A stretch of 64,000 bases of DNA, from the NCBI GenBank assembly GCA_035079385.1, contig JAVHKY010000003.1, positions 27,853,501-27,917,500 on the forward strand. The letters run 5' to 3'. Under the pieces are notes generated by a model. It saw only the letters and a program-made list of their open reading frames with translations, had not been told where the DNA came from and did not search any database. Position 1 is the stretch's first letter. Each line of letters opens with the position of its first letter. Below, piece after piece: positions 11,613 through 22,771 of this stretch. The translations under genes and the position numbers were made by a program. This stretch comes from Aspidiotus rigidus (Eukaryota; Arthropoda; Insecta; Hemiptera; Diaspididae).

Positions 11613-12087
11613 AGAAATGGTACGAGACTCGTAATCCCAGTTCAGTCAATTGCATACACTTCAAGGAAAATCCCGACATTCGTTTACGGCAATTGACAGA
11701 AGGCTGGCAATGGGCCTCAGCGAATCACACTGTATTGGAGGACGGTAATATGTTCTACAACAATATATAAGTTCGTTAACTCGTCCACCAATCACTAAAA
11801 AGATGCTCACACAATACAAAAAGAAGGAGTGTAAATGGAAGTCATTTGATGAATTTGTTTCGTGGAATTACGGAATCTGGGCTATTTACATTGACCGCGA
11901 TGATATTTATAAGTCAACTTGAACGTGCCCTGCTTACCTAAAACATTTAGAATGCAAGCATGTGCTTGGGATGCACATTCGGTTGAAAACAGTCAATGTT
12001 CCTGCAGAAGCCAAAGTAATACCACTGGGTGCGAAACGCGAGAGAGGAAGACCCTCGAAGGCGAAAAAAGCTTTAATATTTCAGTAA
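11613..12087 (+). pseudogene. MULE transposase C-terminal fragment 2 with SWIM-type zinc finger
   Basis: The readable parts are VKKWYETRNPSS, TEGWQWASANHTVLED and, after a slip near 11765, KKECKWKSFDEFVSWN, DRDDIYKST. The SWIM finger follows as (stop)-T-CPAYLKHLECKHVLGMH, then VIPLGAKRERGRPSKAKKAL, ending at a TAA at 12085-12087. The first Cys of the expected CxC is a TGA stop (11920-11922), which destroys the finger. The catalytic domain is absent. It is diverged from fragment 1, so two MULE lineages or a tandem pair lie here. Confidence 0.7.
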
Positions 12088-12164
12088 ACTTGATGATATA
12101 CCTACTACTTACCTAGTGAATGTAATACATGTACACGTATTAGTAGGGTCCTAATTGTAAATCC

Positions 12165-13705
12165 GCTCGATGTGGCTGTTGAAAGCAATTTTATAATATT
12201 GATTACTGTTCTACATACTCAGACAAACAAATATAGCCTGTATGCCTATTTTTTTCACTCCCTGTTTTCCAAGGTAACCGCCCCCCCCCAAAAAAAAATC
12301 TAAAAAGCTCGTTTATCTCGAGAAATATTGACTTTTTGAAGAAAGTTTTCAAACAAAAGTTGTTCCATTATGTCTCCTCTATAACTTTACTTCTCATAAA
12401 AATTTAATTTTGAGCAATCATCGCGCTTCAAATTTGAAAAAACATGGTAAAAAAACAAAGAATTATTTTGTTTTACATTTTTATCAAACATACAGTCAAA
12501 TATATGATTACAAAAAAGTTGAGAATTCAATTTCCTTTCAAATGAGTATCAAGACGAGATGACTTCACCCCATCCCTCCCTCATTTCAAAAGCTCCACCC
12601 CCGCCCCTCCTTTTACCTCGCAAACATTTGATTAATGATAAATTTTTAAAAAAAACTGCTCTATTTTTATTTATCATGATTGTTCACTTCAACTTTCCAT
12701 CTTGAATTTAGAAATTCCTTGAAAAAATACTTGCCTAAAGAAATTACAAGTTCTAGCTCAAAGGAGATCAATTGAAATTAATTTTCAACTTCCTGTTCAG
12801 ATTTTACATCATCAGCTCGGCTGGAGGTTGGACTCATTACAATTCAAAAGCTCGATTATGACTAGAGCTCGGATTTTTTGGCAATTATGAGAATGATTTT
12901 TGGAATTTAAAGTCGAGAAATTTGGCATTATTTGGCAAAATCAAAAAAAAGTACGAAAAATGAATGGTTTAATGAAATTAAAAATTTTTTTAATTGAATT
13001 TGAACGTATTATTAAAGAAATCTATATAAAACGAGAATTAAACATTACATTTTGGCGCTAAATTCAAAATCCGTCGTTTTCGGCATTTATTCCGGTTTTG
13101 GCATTTATTCATTTTTTGGCATTTTTTGGCAAAATAAAAATTTTTTCCCTGGGTCCTAAAGGTATGAAATGAACTCCCATTTGATCACCCGCTCTCTGCC
13201 CCTTCAGGAAAAAAACTGACAAATTCCAAGGAATCCGAGCTCTAATTATGACTAAGGGGAGGGACGGGGATGAGCTTTTGAAATGAGAGAGGGGTGGGGT
13301 GAAGTCTTCGTGACACTCATTCGAAAGGAAACTGAATACTCAACATTTTTTGTAATCATATATTATTTGACTGTATTATTTGAAATTTCTCATTAAAAAT
13401 GTAAAACAAAGTAATTCTTCGTTTTTTTTTACCATGTTTTTTCAAATTTGAAACGCAAGGATTGTTCAAAATGAAATTTTCATAAGAAGTAAAGTTGTAG
13501 AGGGGACATAGTGGAATAACTTTCGTTAAAAAATTTTTTTTGAAAAGTCAATATTTCTTGGGATAAACGAGCTTTTTAGATTTGGGGCGTGGTACCTCCG
13601 AAAACGGGGAGTGAGAAAAATAGGCATACGGGCTATATTTGTTCGTCTGAGTATGTGGAATAATAATCAATCATAAAATTGCTTTTAACAGCCACATCGA
13701 GCAAC
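12165..13705. repeat. Large foldback: about 450-bp inverted arms within the MULE
   Basis: The left arm (about 12165-12620) begins GATGTGGCTGTTGAAAGCAA. The right arm (about 13250-13705) ends TTGCTTTTAACAGCCACATC. Matching blocks follow inwards (AAATATAGCCTGTATGCC against GGCATACGGGCTATATTT; AAAAAGCTCGTTTATCTCG against its complement). The centre (12620-13250) holds no gene. The arms differ by scattered substitutions and indels, so the structure is old. Confidence 0.75.
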
Positions 13706-13915
13706 TTTCTGTTCCGAATTTTAAATTAATTGTCGTTTTTAATTTTATATTGCTTAAATTTTTTAGCTCACGAATCAATTTTTCGCTTATGAATCAGTTT
13801 TTTTGCCTTCACATTATTATCTTGTATGTCAGTTTTATGATTTGCCTTACAATTATATTTTTTGTCGTTCATTATAAATAATAGCTACTATCCTAATTTA
13901 TTTGTCATCTTACTA

Positions 13916-14070
13916 TATGAGTCGCGCTCAGCGAAACCATGTACTAAGTCGGAAAAAAAAAAATCCCGATTTTTGGTAAAATTTTCAGAAGAGGTCTTCT
14001 GCTTTCGAATAAAAAAAATCAGAATTTTTTTTTCCGACTTAGTACATGGTTTCGCTGAGCGCGACTCATA
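13916..14070. mobile_element. Foldback MITE, 155 bp, TA-flanked
   Basis: The arms TATGAGTCGCGCTCAGCG then AAACCATGTACTAAGTCGG are repeated in exact inverted form at the right end (CGCTGAGCGCGACTCATA). TA duplications lie at 13914-13915 and 14071-14072. There is no coding capacity. The form fits a Tc1/mariner-type MITE. Confidence 0.8.
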
Positions 14071-14181
14071 TAATATGTAGCAATTTTTCCATTTTTTTTT
14101 GTCGTGCTGATAAATGGAACCTTTTTTTTTTCGTGATTTTGGACTTTTTATTTCGTGCGAAAAAATCCCACCCAATAAATT

Positions 14182-16070
14182 ATCCTTGGCACACTGCTTC
14201 AAAATTGTCTATATGGCCGAGTCCCGTGAATATCAAAGGCTGAGGGGATTCAATGTATGGCTCAAGAAAGGAATTCGACAGTGTGGCAAGGCGCTGGTGG
14301 TTGCACTTGAATATCAGCTAGCTCGTAAGATGCTGAAGGAAGTCGTAGAAGACATCAAGAGTGTTGCGTGGAGGACTCAAGAAACTTGAGGGTGTATGAA
14401 CAAGGAGCGAAATGAAGTCGGACGCCGTGGGGCGAGTCATTGATGGTCTGTTCCACAGCAGCCACTACAAATGGTAATAATAATAACAGCCTCACTTACG
14501 CCAATTTTGGCCAAAGGTCTCACACCACAACCACTGAATCTCTGTGTTGCGGTGTATTAGGACTACGCTTCCTACGGTGCCCTAGTCCGGCTTGGGAAGG
14601 CGACGAAATGCTACGTTAACATTACACATTCGTTCTCTTATTATTAATTTACTTCGTGTGTGCGTGAGATAGACGTTGCTGGTTTAGCCGGTTAACCGCG
14701 TCTTTACGACGCTGAACCAGATCCACAGCTTACAGGCCTGTTGGAGCGTTTAGATACCGCCGGTAATCCTCACTTCTAGACTATTCGACTCGTTGTTGGT
14801 ACAGGTTGATCGGCTCAGTCACGTCAACAGATAGCACGATGTTGGAAGTGATTATTCGAGAAATAACCTGACTACTGTTAACGCTTGCTCGAAGCTGGTA
14901 TCGAACTGTGCACTTTGGGTTACAACGCCGTGTTCGTACCGCTTCGCCACTGAGCCACTACAAATGGTTACCCTACCCATAATACATAGCATATCCTTCC
15001 TAGGTACCAAAGAGGTTGATGCAGCAGTCAATAAAATGCGGGGTAAGTGTTGGGCCGGATAAGATTCCAAATCCAGTCTGGAGCGCAATACATTCAGTTG
15101 ACGCGGCACTGCTCGTTGAAGTTCCCAAGAATTGTTCCCTGTGCGGTGGAAGAAAGTCAGGCTAGCGTTGAACTGGAAGAAGGATAAATCACCTGACCTT
15201 TCATCCTTTTATCGACCACTTTGGCTGCTAGACAACGTGGCCAAACTTCCAGAGAGAGATATAGCCAGTCGACTTGAGAGCTATCTGAAGAAAAGAAACA
15301 TAATCTCAAAAGGGTCAGTACCGTTTTCAAACTAGACGCTGTGCATACGGTGCTGGATTCAGGCTGAAGAGGATAACCGAGTCAGCAATGCGCAAACGTC
15401 AACCTCAATGTAAGAAATGCGTTCAAATGGGAGAGGATATTGGAAGCCCTCATGGATGCAGAAGTGCTCGCATATCTGCTCAGAATGATCAGTAGTTATC
15501 TTAATTGTCGGAAGTCCTAGCAGAGACATCTATTGGTACAGTAAAGCGTCTAGTTACATGTTAAGTACCGCAAAGGTCAGTCCTTGGGCCGTTCTTGTGG
15601 TGCGTCGCTGTTAACGGGATTTTGAAAGTGAATCTTCTACTAGGTGTTGAGCTTCCTCGTGGTGGTATACACTGCTGAAACAACTGTAACTGTGGAGAGC
15701 AAGGTAACCTGGGCCCTCGAGGCATCAATAACGCGCTGGATCAAGTCGGCTAAACCAGAACTTCCAGTAGGTAAGACGGAGGCCATTTTATTCAATATCC
15801 GTCGGGAGTTTGGTCCACTCCCCTTTTGCCTAAAAGATGTGGAAATCACGATCAAGAAGGTGATGAAGCATCTGGGCACCTGGTTCGATTCAAAGCTGAG
15901 CTCCTGACATCATTTCCTAATGACAGTGGAAAAGGTGGGTAGGGAGGTGGACTACCTAAACCATCTGATGACAAACGTCAGATGGTGGTGAGAAGCCAGA
16001 AGAAGTATAATGATGGACACCGCCAAAGACGCGCTAGCCTGGCCACGCAGCCCGAGAACCCCGGCCAAGG
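14182..16070 (+). pseudogene. R1-clade LINE reverse transcriptase, decayed, split by a SINE
   Basis: In shifting frames the translation follows an R1-type pol: KEVDAAVNKMRGK, FPVRWKKVRLALNWKKDKSP, YRPLWLLDNVAKL, SRLESYLKKRNIIS, LKRITESAMRKRQ, VPQRSVLGPFLWCVAVNGIL, TRWIKSAKPELPVGKTEAIL and VEITIKKVMKHLGTWFDSKL. These correspond to the fingers/palm region through the post-catalytic thumb of the RT. The FADD catalytic motif is not readable, and many stops and frameshifts make it dead. Upstream, 14182-14460 carries an 85-residue open stretch (AESREYQRLRGFNVWLKKG) that may be the endonuclease-RT linker. A second R1 fragment lies at 32916-33695. Confidence 0.75.
14476..14952 (-). mobile_element. 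tRNA-derived SINE, 477 bp, 16-bp target duplication
   Basis: The flanks AGCCACTACAAATGGT at 14460-14475 and 14953-14968 are identical. On the - strand the head reads CAGTGGCGAAGCGGTACG, an A-box-like start, followed by CAGTTCGATACCAGC, a B-box-like segment. Together these form an internal RNA polymerase III promoter of tRNA origin. The 3' end is GAGGCTG then (TTA)n. It interrupts the R1 LINE reading. The GGCT-(TTA)n tail resembles the end of the RTE LINE at 48.2 kb, a possible partner (inference). Confidence 0.85.
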
Positions 16071-17885
16071 TTTTATAGGTCCCGCGAGAAAATTCTTGTG
16101 AGTTTGACTGTCAGAGTTGGGGGGACCCGACGTGCTGTTTACGAGGCCTAAAAAATGTGAGCCCAGGGAAGAAGCGTTTGCGGTTTCATTTGTCACAAAA
16201 TCGCTAATGGTCTCACAAAAAGTCCACACTAGGAAAGGGCGTTTGCAGTGTCATTTGCCACTAAATTGCGAATAGCCCCGAAAATTGCCGAAAAGATACT
16301 TCCAACACTGAAGTTACACCCACAAGGGTTGATACCGGTGTTGGAGGAAACAAAATAATGCATACGCAATTCGTACCCACTCCCCTGTGGAGGATGGTTG
16401 GCTGCCCATTCCGCGCAAGCGAGTAATGTTTTCTTCATCTTAGAGACTTGCTATTCAAAATACTTGAAGGCAGAGTGAATACTCCAGCATCATATATCTT
16501 CGGGTGATATTAAATTAAAAATTTGTCTAGGAAAGCTCTCCGTGCCCTCTCGGGAATATTCCGACATACCAAGGGCTATACGGTAATAAAACCCGCAGAA
16601 TAATACGTGACGGAATTGTTTACATATTTTACTGCTCGACTACCTTTCGATCGATGGAAATTTTCGTTTCAATACAATTCGCTAGGCCCTCTCGCACCTT
16701 ATTTCTCGACCAATTTTTCCTACCTTTAACGCGCTCGAATCCAAATACTATAATACGAAATTTACGTCACAATTCTGTCATTACTTTTATTTCCTCGGTG
16801 CGGTAGAAATTTCTAACTGCCCTACCCTTTCCGTATTCATATCAAGATGAAAATAATGCTAATTCATCCGCGATCCAAATATTTTTCTGCGGTATTCATT
16901 TTCCATAATGCCATCACTTGTCAATATGTCGCAGACAGCGGAAGTATACACAATATTAAAATCTTCGATAAACCTACCTACTTTCGCGCGTCTATATACG
17001 CATCGTTGCGTAACACGAAGTAAATATCCTCATTCGTTAAAAAGGCCAAGGCTCAGTCGGGAGACAAAATACTTTTTTATAATTAATCGCGTTTTTGACA
17101 TTTCGTCGGTATTCGGAACCGTCAAATTAATCTGTTGTTTCGATACTACGACGCGAGGATCTTGACCGCGGAACAGTGAATTATACAGCGAGTGTAATTA
17201 TATTAGGTTTTTTAAAAATTCTACAGAATATGTGCGAGGGCGCCTATATACTAGATTGCGGCAATCGAAATAAAATAATCAGAATAACGCGATGATACAA
17301 TATCGAGTACAGAGCATACCAAGGTAACTGTACAGTCGATCGGCCTTAGCTTGTGCCTATTGAAGTTCATATCTATAAAGTGATTGATTATCCGTATGTG
17401 TGTAAATAAAATAGTGTTGATACTCGAAATTCGACGTCACGCTTCTTCTTTTCTCTAGCTGCGACACGAAATTATAATTTCATAAAAGTATACTACTGGG
17501 CCACAGGGTAAAATTTGGGAGAAAATGCGTCGAAAGGATTCAAAACGAATGATTCGAGACAGGAAAGGCAACAGACGTCAATCGCAGTACACTCGAACGA
17601 TTCGCATCAATATTTTACGCTGACAGCGAGTAAGTGTTATTGTTGGTCAGGAAAAAGGTACTTGAAAAACTGTTCAGAAATTTATAAAATGCGAGTAGGA
17701 GCTCTAGTATAGTTAGTGAAGGATGACCTCGCTCTTCTTTCAAACCAAACGGAATAGTTCAAGTTGAGCCTCTGACATGACGCCAAGTTGACTGAATTCA
17801 ATCGTATCTTCTCTACTAACAAAATATTCACAAATGGAGGACATATAAAGGGTGTGCTAGAGCAGTGTAGTGTAGAGCAATATTG
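16071..17885. other. No gene recognised
   Basis: Near 16330 there is a short dispersed repeat (CCGGTGTTGGAGGAAACAAA), also seen near 35090 and 43795. The rest, 16440-17885, looks like unique sequence with many short ORFs but no recognisable domain or RNA gene. Confidence 0.4.
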
Positions 17886-17889
17886 GAAA

Positions 17890-19050
17890 AAAAAACATTT
17901 AGCTGGAGCAAACGTTTCTTTGCTGGAAATGGTTCAGGATGTGGTCCTGAATAACATACTAAAAATCCCACGTATCCCCCCGGAGCTTCTTTTTTTATGA
18001 GGGTTCAAACCCCCAAAAAATTAATTTTTGGCATATAACGCGCGAAATTAAAATTATATTAAAAAATGTTTCAAACAAAAGTTGTTTCTCGTTAAATTTC
18101 ATATAAAATAACGTATTCAATTTTCAGCGTATACCAATTAGCGCATTTTCAAAGGCCGTTCAAAAGAGCACCAAAATCAGTTTTTCCATACAGTATCTCA
18201 CAAAATTGAAATTTCATTGAAAAATGTTCCAAACAAAAGTTGTTCCTCGTTAAATTTGTTATAAATAGGGCAAGTAAAAATATTTTTCACATATTTTTTT
18301 CGCTACTAGCTATGACATAAATAGTTCGAAAATCATCCGTTTTAGCATACCCTGGGTACCCCATTGAAATTTGACAGCACATATTTTTACATATTTTGTG
18401 AAAAAAAAATATTTTCACATATTTTCCATGTTTTCCCTAAAAGCTAATTTTGACTTGATTTCTCGCAACTTATTGTGAAATTTTGGACATTTTTAGAGAT
18501 AATAGGCAAAGTTTTTTGTTCAACAACCTGCACATGCACGTGTTCATCAACTGCAATCAAAGTCTTTTTCAATATTTCTTTTATTTAAATGATTTTTAGA
18601 ATTTTTCGTACTGAAAATGACCTTTTCTTAGAAAAATTTATTAGCACATATTTCCACATATTTTGAGATTTAAAAAAAATATTTCAGACGGATAAAAAAA
18701 TATTTTTACTTGCCCTAGTTATAAAGTAAGTTATTCAGCCCTCGGAAGGTTCTTTTTTATAGGGGCTTAAACCCCTCAAGATTTAGTCTTTTGCTTATAT
18801 CTTGTCTAATTGAAATTTTATCAAAAAATATTTCAAATAAAAATTGTTCCTCGTTAAATTTCCCACCAAACAACGTGTTCAATGTTCAGCCTAGGTCACT
18901 TAGTGCCCCGGCAGAGCCTTCAAACGCCGTTCAAAAGAGGACCAAAATCAGTTTTCCCAAATATCTCCCAAAATTGAAATTTTATGAAAAAATGTTTTTG
19001 TTCTTCGTTGAATTTCCTATCAAATGTGCTATTCAGCTTTCAGGATAGAG
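17890..19050 (+). repeat. Tandem array of about 150-bp alternating units
   Basis: Blocks recur around 'CAAACAAAAGTTGTTCCTCG' (about 18072, 18232 and, altered, 18838). They alternate with 'GTTCAAAAGAGCACCAAAAT' blocks (18157, 18929) and 'GGGTTCAAACCCCC' blocks (18001, 18766). A hAT-like element (18266-18717) sits inside. An inverted partner lies at 23315-23720. Noncoding. Confidence 0.65.
18266..18717. mobile_element. hAT-like non-autonomous element, 452 bp, 8-bp duplication
   Basis: The ends TAGGGCAAGTAAAAATA and TATTTTTACTTGCCCTA are perfect inverted repeats. The flanks GTTATAAA at 18258-18265 and 18718-18725 are an 8-bp target duplication, the hAT length. The interior is AT-rich (ACATATTTT repeats) with no coding. 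Confidence 0.88.
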
Positions 19051-19264
19051 GAAATAGTCTGCAAAGAAGAGCTTTCGATGTTGAAAATAATATAAGGATG
19101 TGCTATATTATGTTTCTTATGTTCAGATAGTTTTGTTGCTGATTAATGGAAGTCTTGCAATATTATTGTAAGGACCATTTTTTTACCAGTGATAGAAAGA
19201 AATAAATGAATATTTTCCTCATATTCATGACTCACATGGTACCTAGGTATGGAAATAAAAACAA

Positions 19265-19640
19265 TTAAAGTCGCGTCGTATCAAAGAATCTACGACAGCT
19301 GATCTATGGTGGTACAAAAGATAAGCCACTGAACAAATGTCGATTTCAAGCTTTCGCGAAAAAAGTCCTCCGGAAAGTAGACTTGGCCTCTCTACCTCCC
19401 ACTGAAGACACTGCATGATTTCATTTATACTGAGTGTACCACCAAGTACAATTGTGGCTTGGTCATGAAAAAGATCCCTTAGAATAGGGATGGAAGCGAA
19501 TCGATGGGTTATTGGAGCCTATAACAATGAACAAAGCCCCAGCGCGGTGCCAGACCACCTCCTATTACTTAATTCTAGTGGGTGCCCCAAAGGATGTAGA
19601 AATACTTATAGGTGCCAAAAAGTAGGTGAACAATGGATAT
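19265..19640 (+). pseudogene. Fragment of a cysteine-rich protein of a multi-copy arthropod family
   Basis: One frame reads DLASLPPTEDTA, then VYHQVQLWLGHEKDPLE, GWKRIDGLLEPITMNKAPA. After a shift it continues as LLLLNSSGCPKGCRNTYRCQ, KVGEQ. The order LPPT...W...P...GW...L.PI......C.C...C....C.K resembles the conserved block before a Cys-rich (CXC-like) tail found in many repetitive arthropod proteins. I name the family only by this pattern. At least three stops and one frameshift make it nonfunctional. What follows to 19813 is not recognised. Confidence 0.45.
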
Positions 19641-19969
19641 TCCTCGGAGAAAAAAGGGTCATCTGGTACTTTCATCGAAGACAAAACGGAAGAAAAAACG
19701 TGTATTTTAATCATTCGGACCTCGATGATGAAGAGGTGTTCAAAACGTTGGTCAGTTTCTCATCAACGGAAGAGCCAAATTCACCTCTCTTATTCTTTTC
19801 TCATAGTGTTTAACCATCTACACTATAATAAACGTGAAAGACGAATACTCCGACGTGGAGTAAAACATGCAAACCGCAGAAAAATAAAAGACGACGAGCG
19901 CTTTCGGTTAAATAACATCTTCAAGCCTGAAATGAAAGCAACTGACGAACAAAAGAGAAGAGCGAGGTA

Positions 19970-20308
19970 TTAAGATCGTCCAAACGAGAAATCACGGTGT
20001 GAGTCATAAACCAGTTCGATCAGGCCATCTTCCGGAATGTACGAATTGAGTACAGTGATACCGTCAGTGTTGAGATGACGAATTATCTCTATATTCTCGA
20101 GGGCGATACGCTTACGGTAGGAATTCTCCTTATGGAGAAGCTTTTCGGATCCCTCGCGGAAGCTGTGGCCACTGTTTATTAAGTGATCGGCGAAAGCTGA
20201 CTCCCCTAAGTGTCCCTTCTTCCAAGACTTCAGGTGCTCAGCTACTCTAACTTTCATTTGGCGGCTGGTCTCACCAATATAAAAGCCTCCACAATCCTCA
20301 CACTCCAA
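19970..20308 (-). pseudogene. PLE-1 GIY-YIG endonuclease domain
   Basis: The open frame MECEDCGGFYIGETSRQMKV continues with RVAEHLKSWKKGHLG and HLINSGHSFREGSEKLLHK, then YRKRIALENIEIIRHL and a stop. The CEDC pair, the YIG half of the signature (FYIG), the Arg of the catalytic helix and the Glu in ALENIE fit the Penelope-type GIY-YIG nuclease that nicks the target DNA. The GIY half (GVY) lies just upstream in another frame. Compared with PLE-6, small indels at about 20315-20335 separate the nuclease from the RT frame. Confidence 0.85.
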
Positions 20309-20319
20309 CTTATATACAC

Positions 20320-21196
20320 ACCACTCCTCTCAGGTATGGGGTCCTTCAGTCTCACAAACAACCTCTTGACTGTGGTAGGGTTGTAAAACGCGGGTCTGAA
20401 GCCAAACGGGCGAAGGGCCCGACCCAATTGCAGGGAGAACTTCCCCAGGAAAGGGAGACTGATCCAACGCAAACGGCGATCACGGATCGTGTCTCGGGGG
20501 AAGGAGGTGGTAGAATCCAGGAGGCTCCTCGTAACTTTCCTCCGAACCATCACGTCAACTTCGACATAGACCCCATTCACTCTGGCCAGGTGTTTTATGG
20601 TGATTAACTCTTTCTTGAAGGCAGACTGACTCAAAGGATTACGAGTCAGTCTGTGAACTAGGCTATGAAGAGCAGCCATCTTGTGAGCAACAGGACCGAA
20701 CGAACCACCGTGGACTAAAACACCGGTCGTAGTATCTTTCCTGTAAATTCCAAACTTATGGATACCGTCTATTATAGAGATCGATAAATCCAAAAAGTTA
20801 ATGGAAAATACCCCTATTTCCAACGTAAATTTGATGGAAGGGTACCAGGAATTGAGAAACCTCAGAAACTCACCAAGGAGATCTGGGTGACCAGTCCAGG
20901 TACATAGAACGTCATCAACGTACCTGTGCCAATAATGAATATGATTAAGTAACACCTGGTTCGAGGAAAAGAGGTCAAGTTCAAACTTAGACATGAAAAT
21001 TTCGGAGATGAGAGAGCCTAAAGGTGATCCAATAGGGATCCCTACTTCGTCAGAGAACTCGAAAAATTTCCCTTCAAATTTACAGTAGTTGGGGGACCAG
21101 CAAGTATTTAGAAAATCGAAGAATTCGTGAAGCTCATGAGGAATGTTGGCTTTGACGAGTAGCTCACCCATACGCTGGATAGTAGCAGCCTTAGGA
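20320..21196 (-). pseudogene. PLE-1 reverse transcriptase, C-terminal two-thirds
   Basis: The frame continues from KAATIQRMGELLVKANIP through EVGIPIGSPLGSLISEIFMS, the catalytic RYVDDVLCTWTGHPDLLGEF, YPSIKFTLEIGVFSINFLDL, the thumb and the linker LRWISLPFLGKFSLQLGRAL, FYNPTTVKRLFVRLKDPIP. All are diagnostic of Penelope RTs. The YVDD active site is intact. The first residues of the long frame (upstream of KAAT) come from the inserted element. It is dead because its N-terminal third is separated by 962 bp and the endonuclease is out of frame. Confidence 0.88.
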
Positions 21197-21717
21197 AAAA
21201 AAAACTTGATTTTCATAAGAAATTTCACCAGAAATTTTCTGGCATAGCCAAATAAATGAAAATCATGTTCCATGTCTTTTATATTTTATCAGTCATCTTG
21301 AAATATTTGAGTCTAGGCTTCTACTAGGTCAAGTGTTCGTGAGATATTATTCGTTTACCCCTTTACCTATCTTGGCGTCGTATAAGTCTTCTATGAGAAA
21401 TACGAGGTAGCGCGAACTCGCTCCGCTCGTTAGCCCCCTGTCTCGCTGTTGTGTTGGAATGGTATGAGACAATTCAAGTCTAGGGGACTTGGAAAAATTT
21501 CGACTATCCAGCCATATATGATAGGAAGAGGGACTTAGAAAACTTTACCTATCTTGGCGTCGTATAAGTCTTCTATGAGAAATATGAGGTAGCGCGAACT
21601 CGCTCCGCTCGTTCGCCCCCTGTCTCGCTGTTGTATTGGAATGGTATGAGACAATTCAAGTCTAGGGGACTTGGAAAAATTTCGACTATTCAGCCTTTAT
21701 TTATTTAATTATTTAAT

Positions 21718-21785
<68 letters not shown>

Positions 21786-22158
21786 TCTATTTATCTAATT
21801 ATTAATTATATTAATTATTTAATCATTTATTTATTTAATTATTTAAGTATTTAATTAAATAAATAATTAATTATTTAATTATTTAAATATTTCATTATTT
21901 AATTATTTAATTATTAATTAATTAATTAATTAATTATTTATTATTATTACGCGGGGTGTACTCGCGAATTTCTGAATCACCCACGGGGTAGAGATTTTCT
22001 AATTATTAACTATATTAATTATTTAATTATTTATTTATTTAATTATTTATTTATTTAATTATTTATTTATTTATTATTATTAATTATTATTATTACGCGG
22101 GGTGTACTCGCGAGTTTCAAAATCGGGGTCCGGCGAGAGAAAAGACATGGAACATGTC
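21197..22158. mobile_element. AT-rich satellite-bearing insert, copy 1
   Basis: It splits the PLE-1 RT between codons that become contiguous (FPNI / PKAAT) when the insert is ignored, so I place the ends at 21197 and 22158. The inverted subterminal repeats are CATGTTCCATGTCTTTT (21264-21280) and AAAAGACATGGAACATG (22140-22156). The contents are a tandem pair of about 180-bp units (21362-21543, 21544-21690), each holding a 45-bp-family unit; (ATTT)n and (AATT)n runs; and two ACGCGGGGTGTACTCGCG blocks (21949, 22095). No target duplication is visible. Copy 2 is at 38170-40010. Confidence 0.7.
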
Positions 22159-22771
22159 AATATTCGGGAACAAACCAACAACATCAAACGAGCAGTTGGT
22201 CGTTCCCGGGGGAAGACTTACATCCTTGAGGACGTCAGTTAAAGAGGCCGGATTCAAGACCGAATGAGGGGATTCAAAATCAATTCGATTTTTGAACCAA
22301 CGGTCAAAGACTTTGGCAAGGAGGTAGGTAGGAGAGGAGACGAAAGAAACAACGGGTCGCATCGTGGTATTGTTCTTATGCACTTTAGGCAGCCCGTACA
22401 GGAGGGGGGTGTGGGGTTAGGAATAAGGAGGGATTTTTTCAAAGCAGGAGTTTTGATAACAGCCTCACTCCTGTTGATGACACTCCTAACTTCTTTGACG
22501 TGCTTGGGAAAGCTGAAATCCTCACTCTCTTTAGCACCACACTGCTGTAGGACTTCATGGACCTTAGAAGAATAGGCCGATCTCTCCATCACTACAACCG
22601 CGTTGCCCTTGTCAGCCTTAGTGACGATCAAATCTGCCTCTTTCATCTTCCTCCTTAAAGCCTGAATCACTTCTCCCAATTTATTACTCATGCGAGGGAG
22701 GGGGTTATTACGGACTAATTCGGCACAGACTTTCTGGGTATTAAAACCAGGACCAATCTTAACCGCAAGAT
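22159..22771 (-). pseudogene. PLE-1 N-terminal region and RT motifs 1-3
   Basis: The reading starts GPGFNTQKVCAELVRNNPLP and contains the conserved LIVTKADKGNAVVVMERSAY. After a frame slip near 22400 it continues KNNTTMRPVVSFVSSPTYLL, AKVFDRWFKNRIDFE and SFDVVGLFPNI, which carries the first catalytic Asp (SFDVV). It stops at the insert junction 22158. The order matches the N-terminal half of Penelope RTs. Confidence 0.85.

Larger units (their letters stand above)
10566..14173 (+). mobile_element. MULE (Mutator-like) element with nested repeats
   Basis: It is flanked by an 8-bp duplication AATAAATT (10558-10565 and 14174-14181), in the Mutator range. The ends are related inverted repeats: left GGGGGAATATTAAACTGCACG then AAAAG, and right ending ATTTCGTGCG, AAAAAATCCCACCC. 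Inside are two decayed transposase C-terminal fragments (10784-11290 and 11613-12087), a 1.5-kb foldback (12165-13705) and a small MITE (13916-14070). A shorter relative lies at 36970-37953. Confidence 0.75.
19828..22771 (-). mobile_element. Penelope-like element PLE-1, 14-bp target duplication
   Basis: The direct repeats CCATCTACACTATA at 19814-19827 and 22772-22785 flank the element. In - strand order it contains an N-terminal region and RT motifs 1-3 (22159-22771), an unrelated insert (21197-22158), the remaining RT (20320-21196), the GIY-YIG endonuclease (19970-20308) and a short 3' UTR. It starts within the pol N-terminus (DLAVKIGPGFN), so it is 5'-truncated. It is closely related to PLE-6 at 49.5-50.6 kb. 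Confidence 0.88.

Noticed and set aside
22264..22575. 103-residue + strand frame
   Set aside because: It lies opposite the well-supported PLE-1 reading and is a shadow frame.
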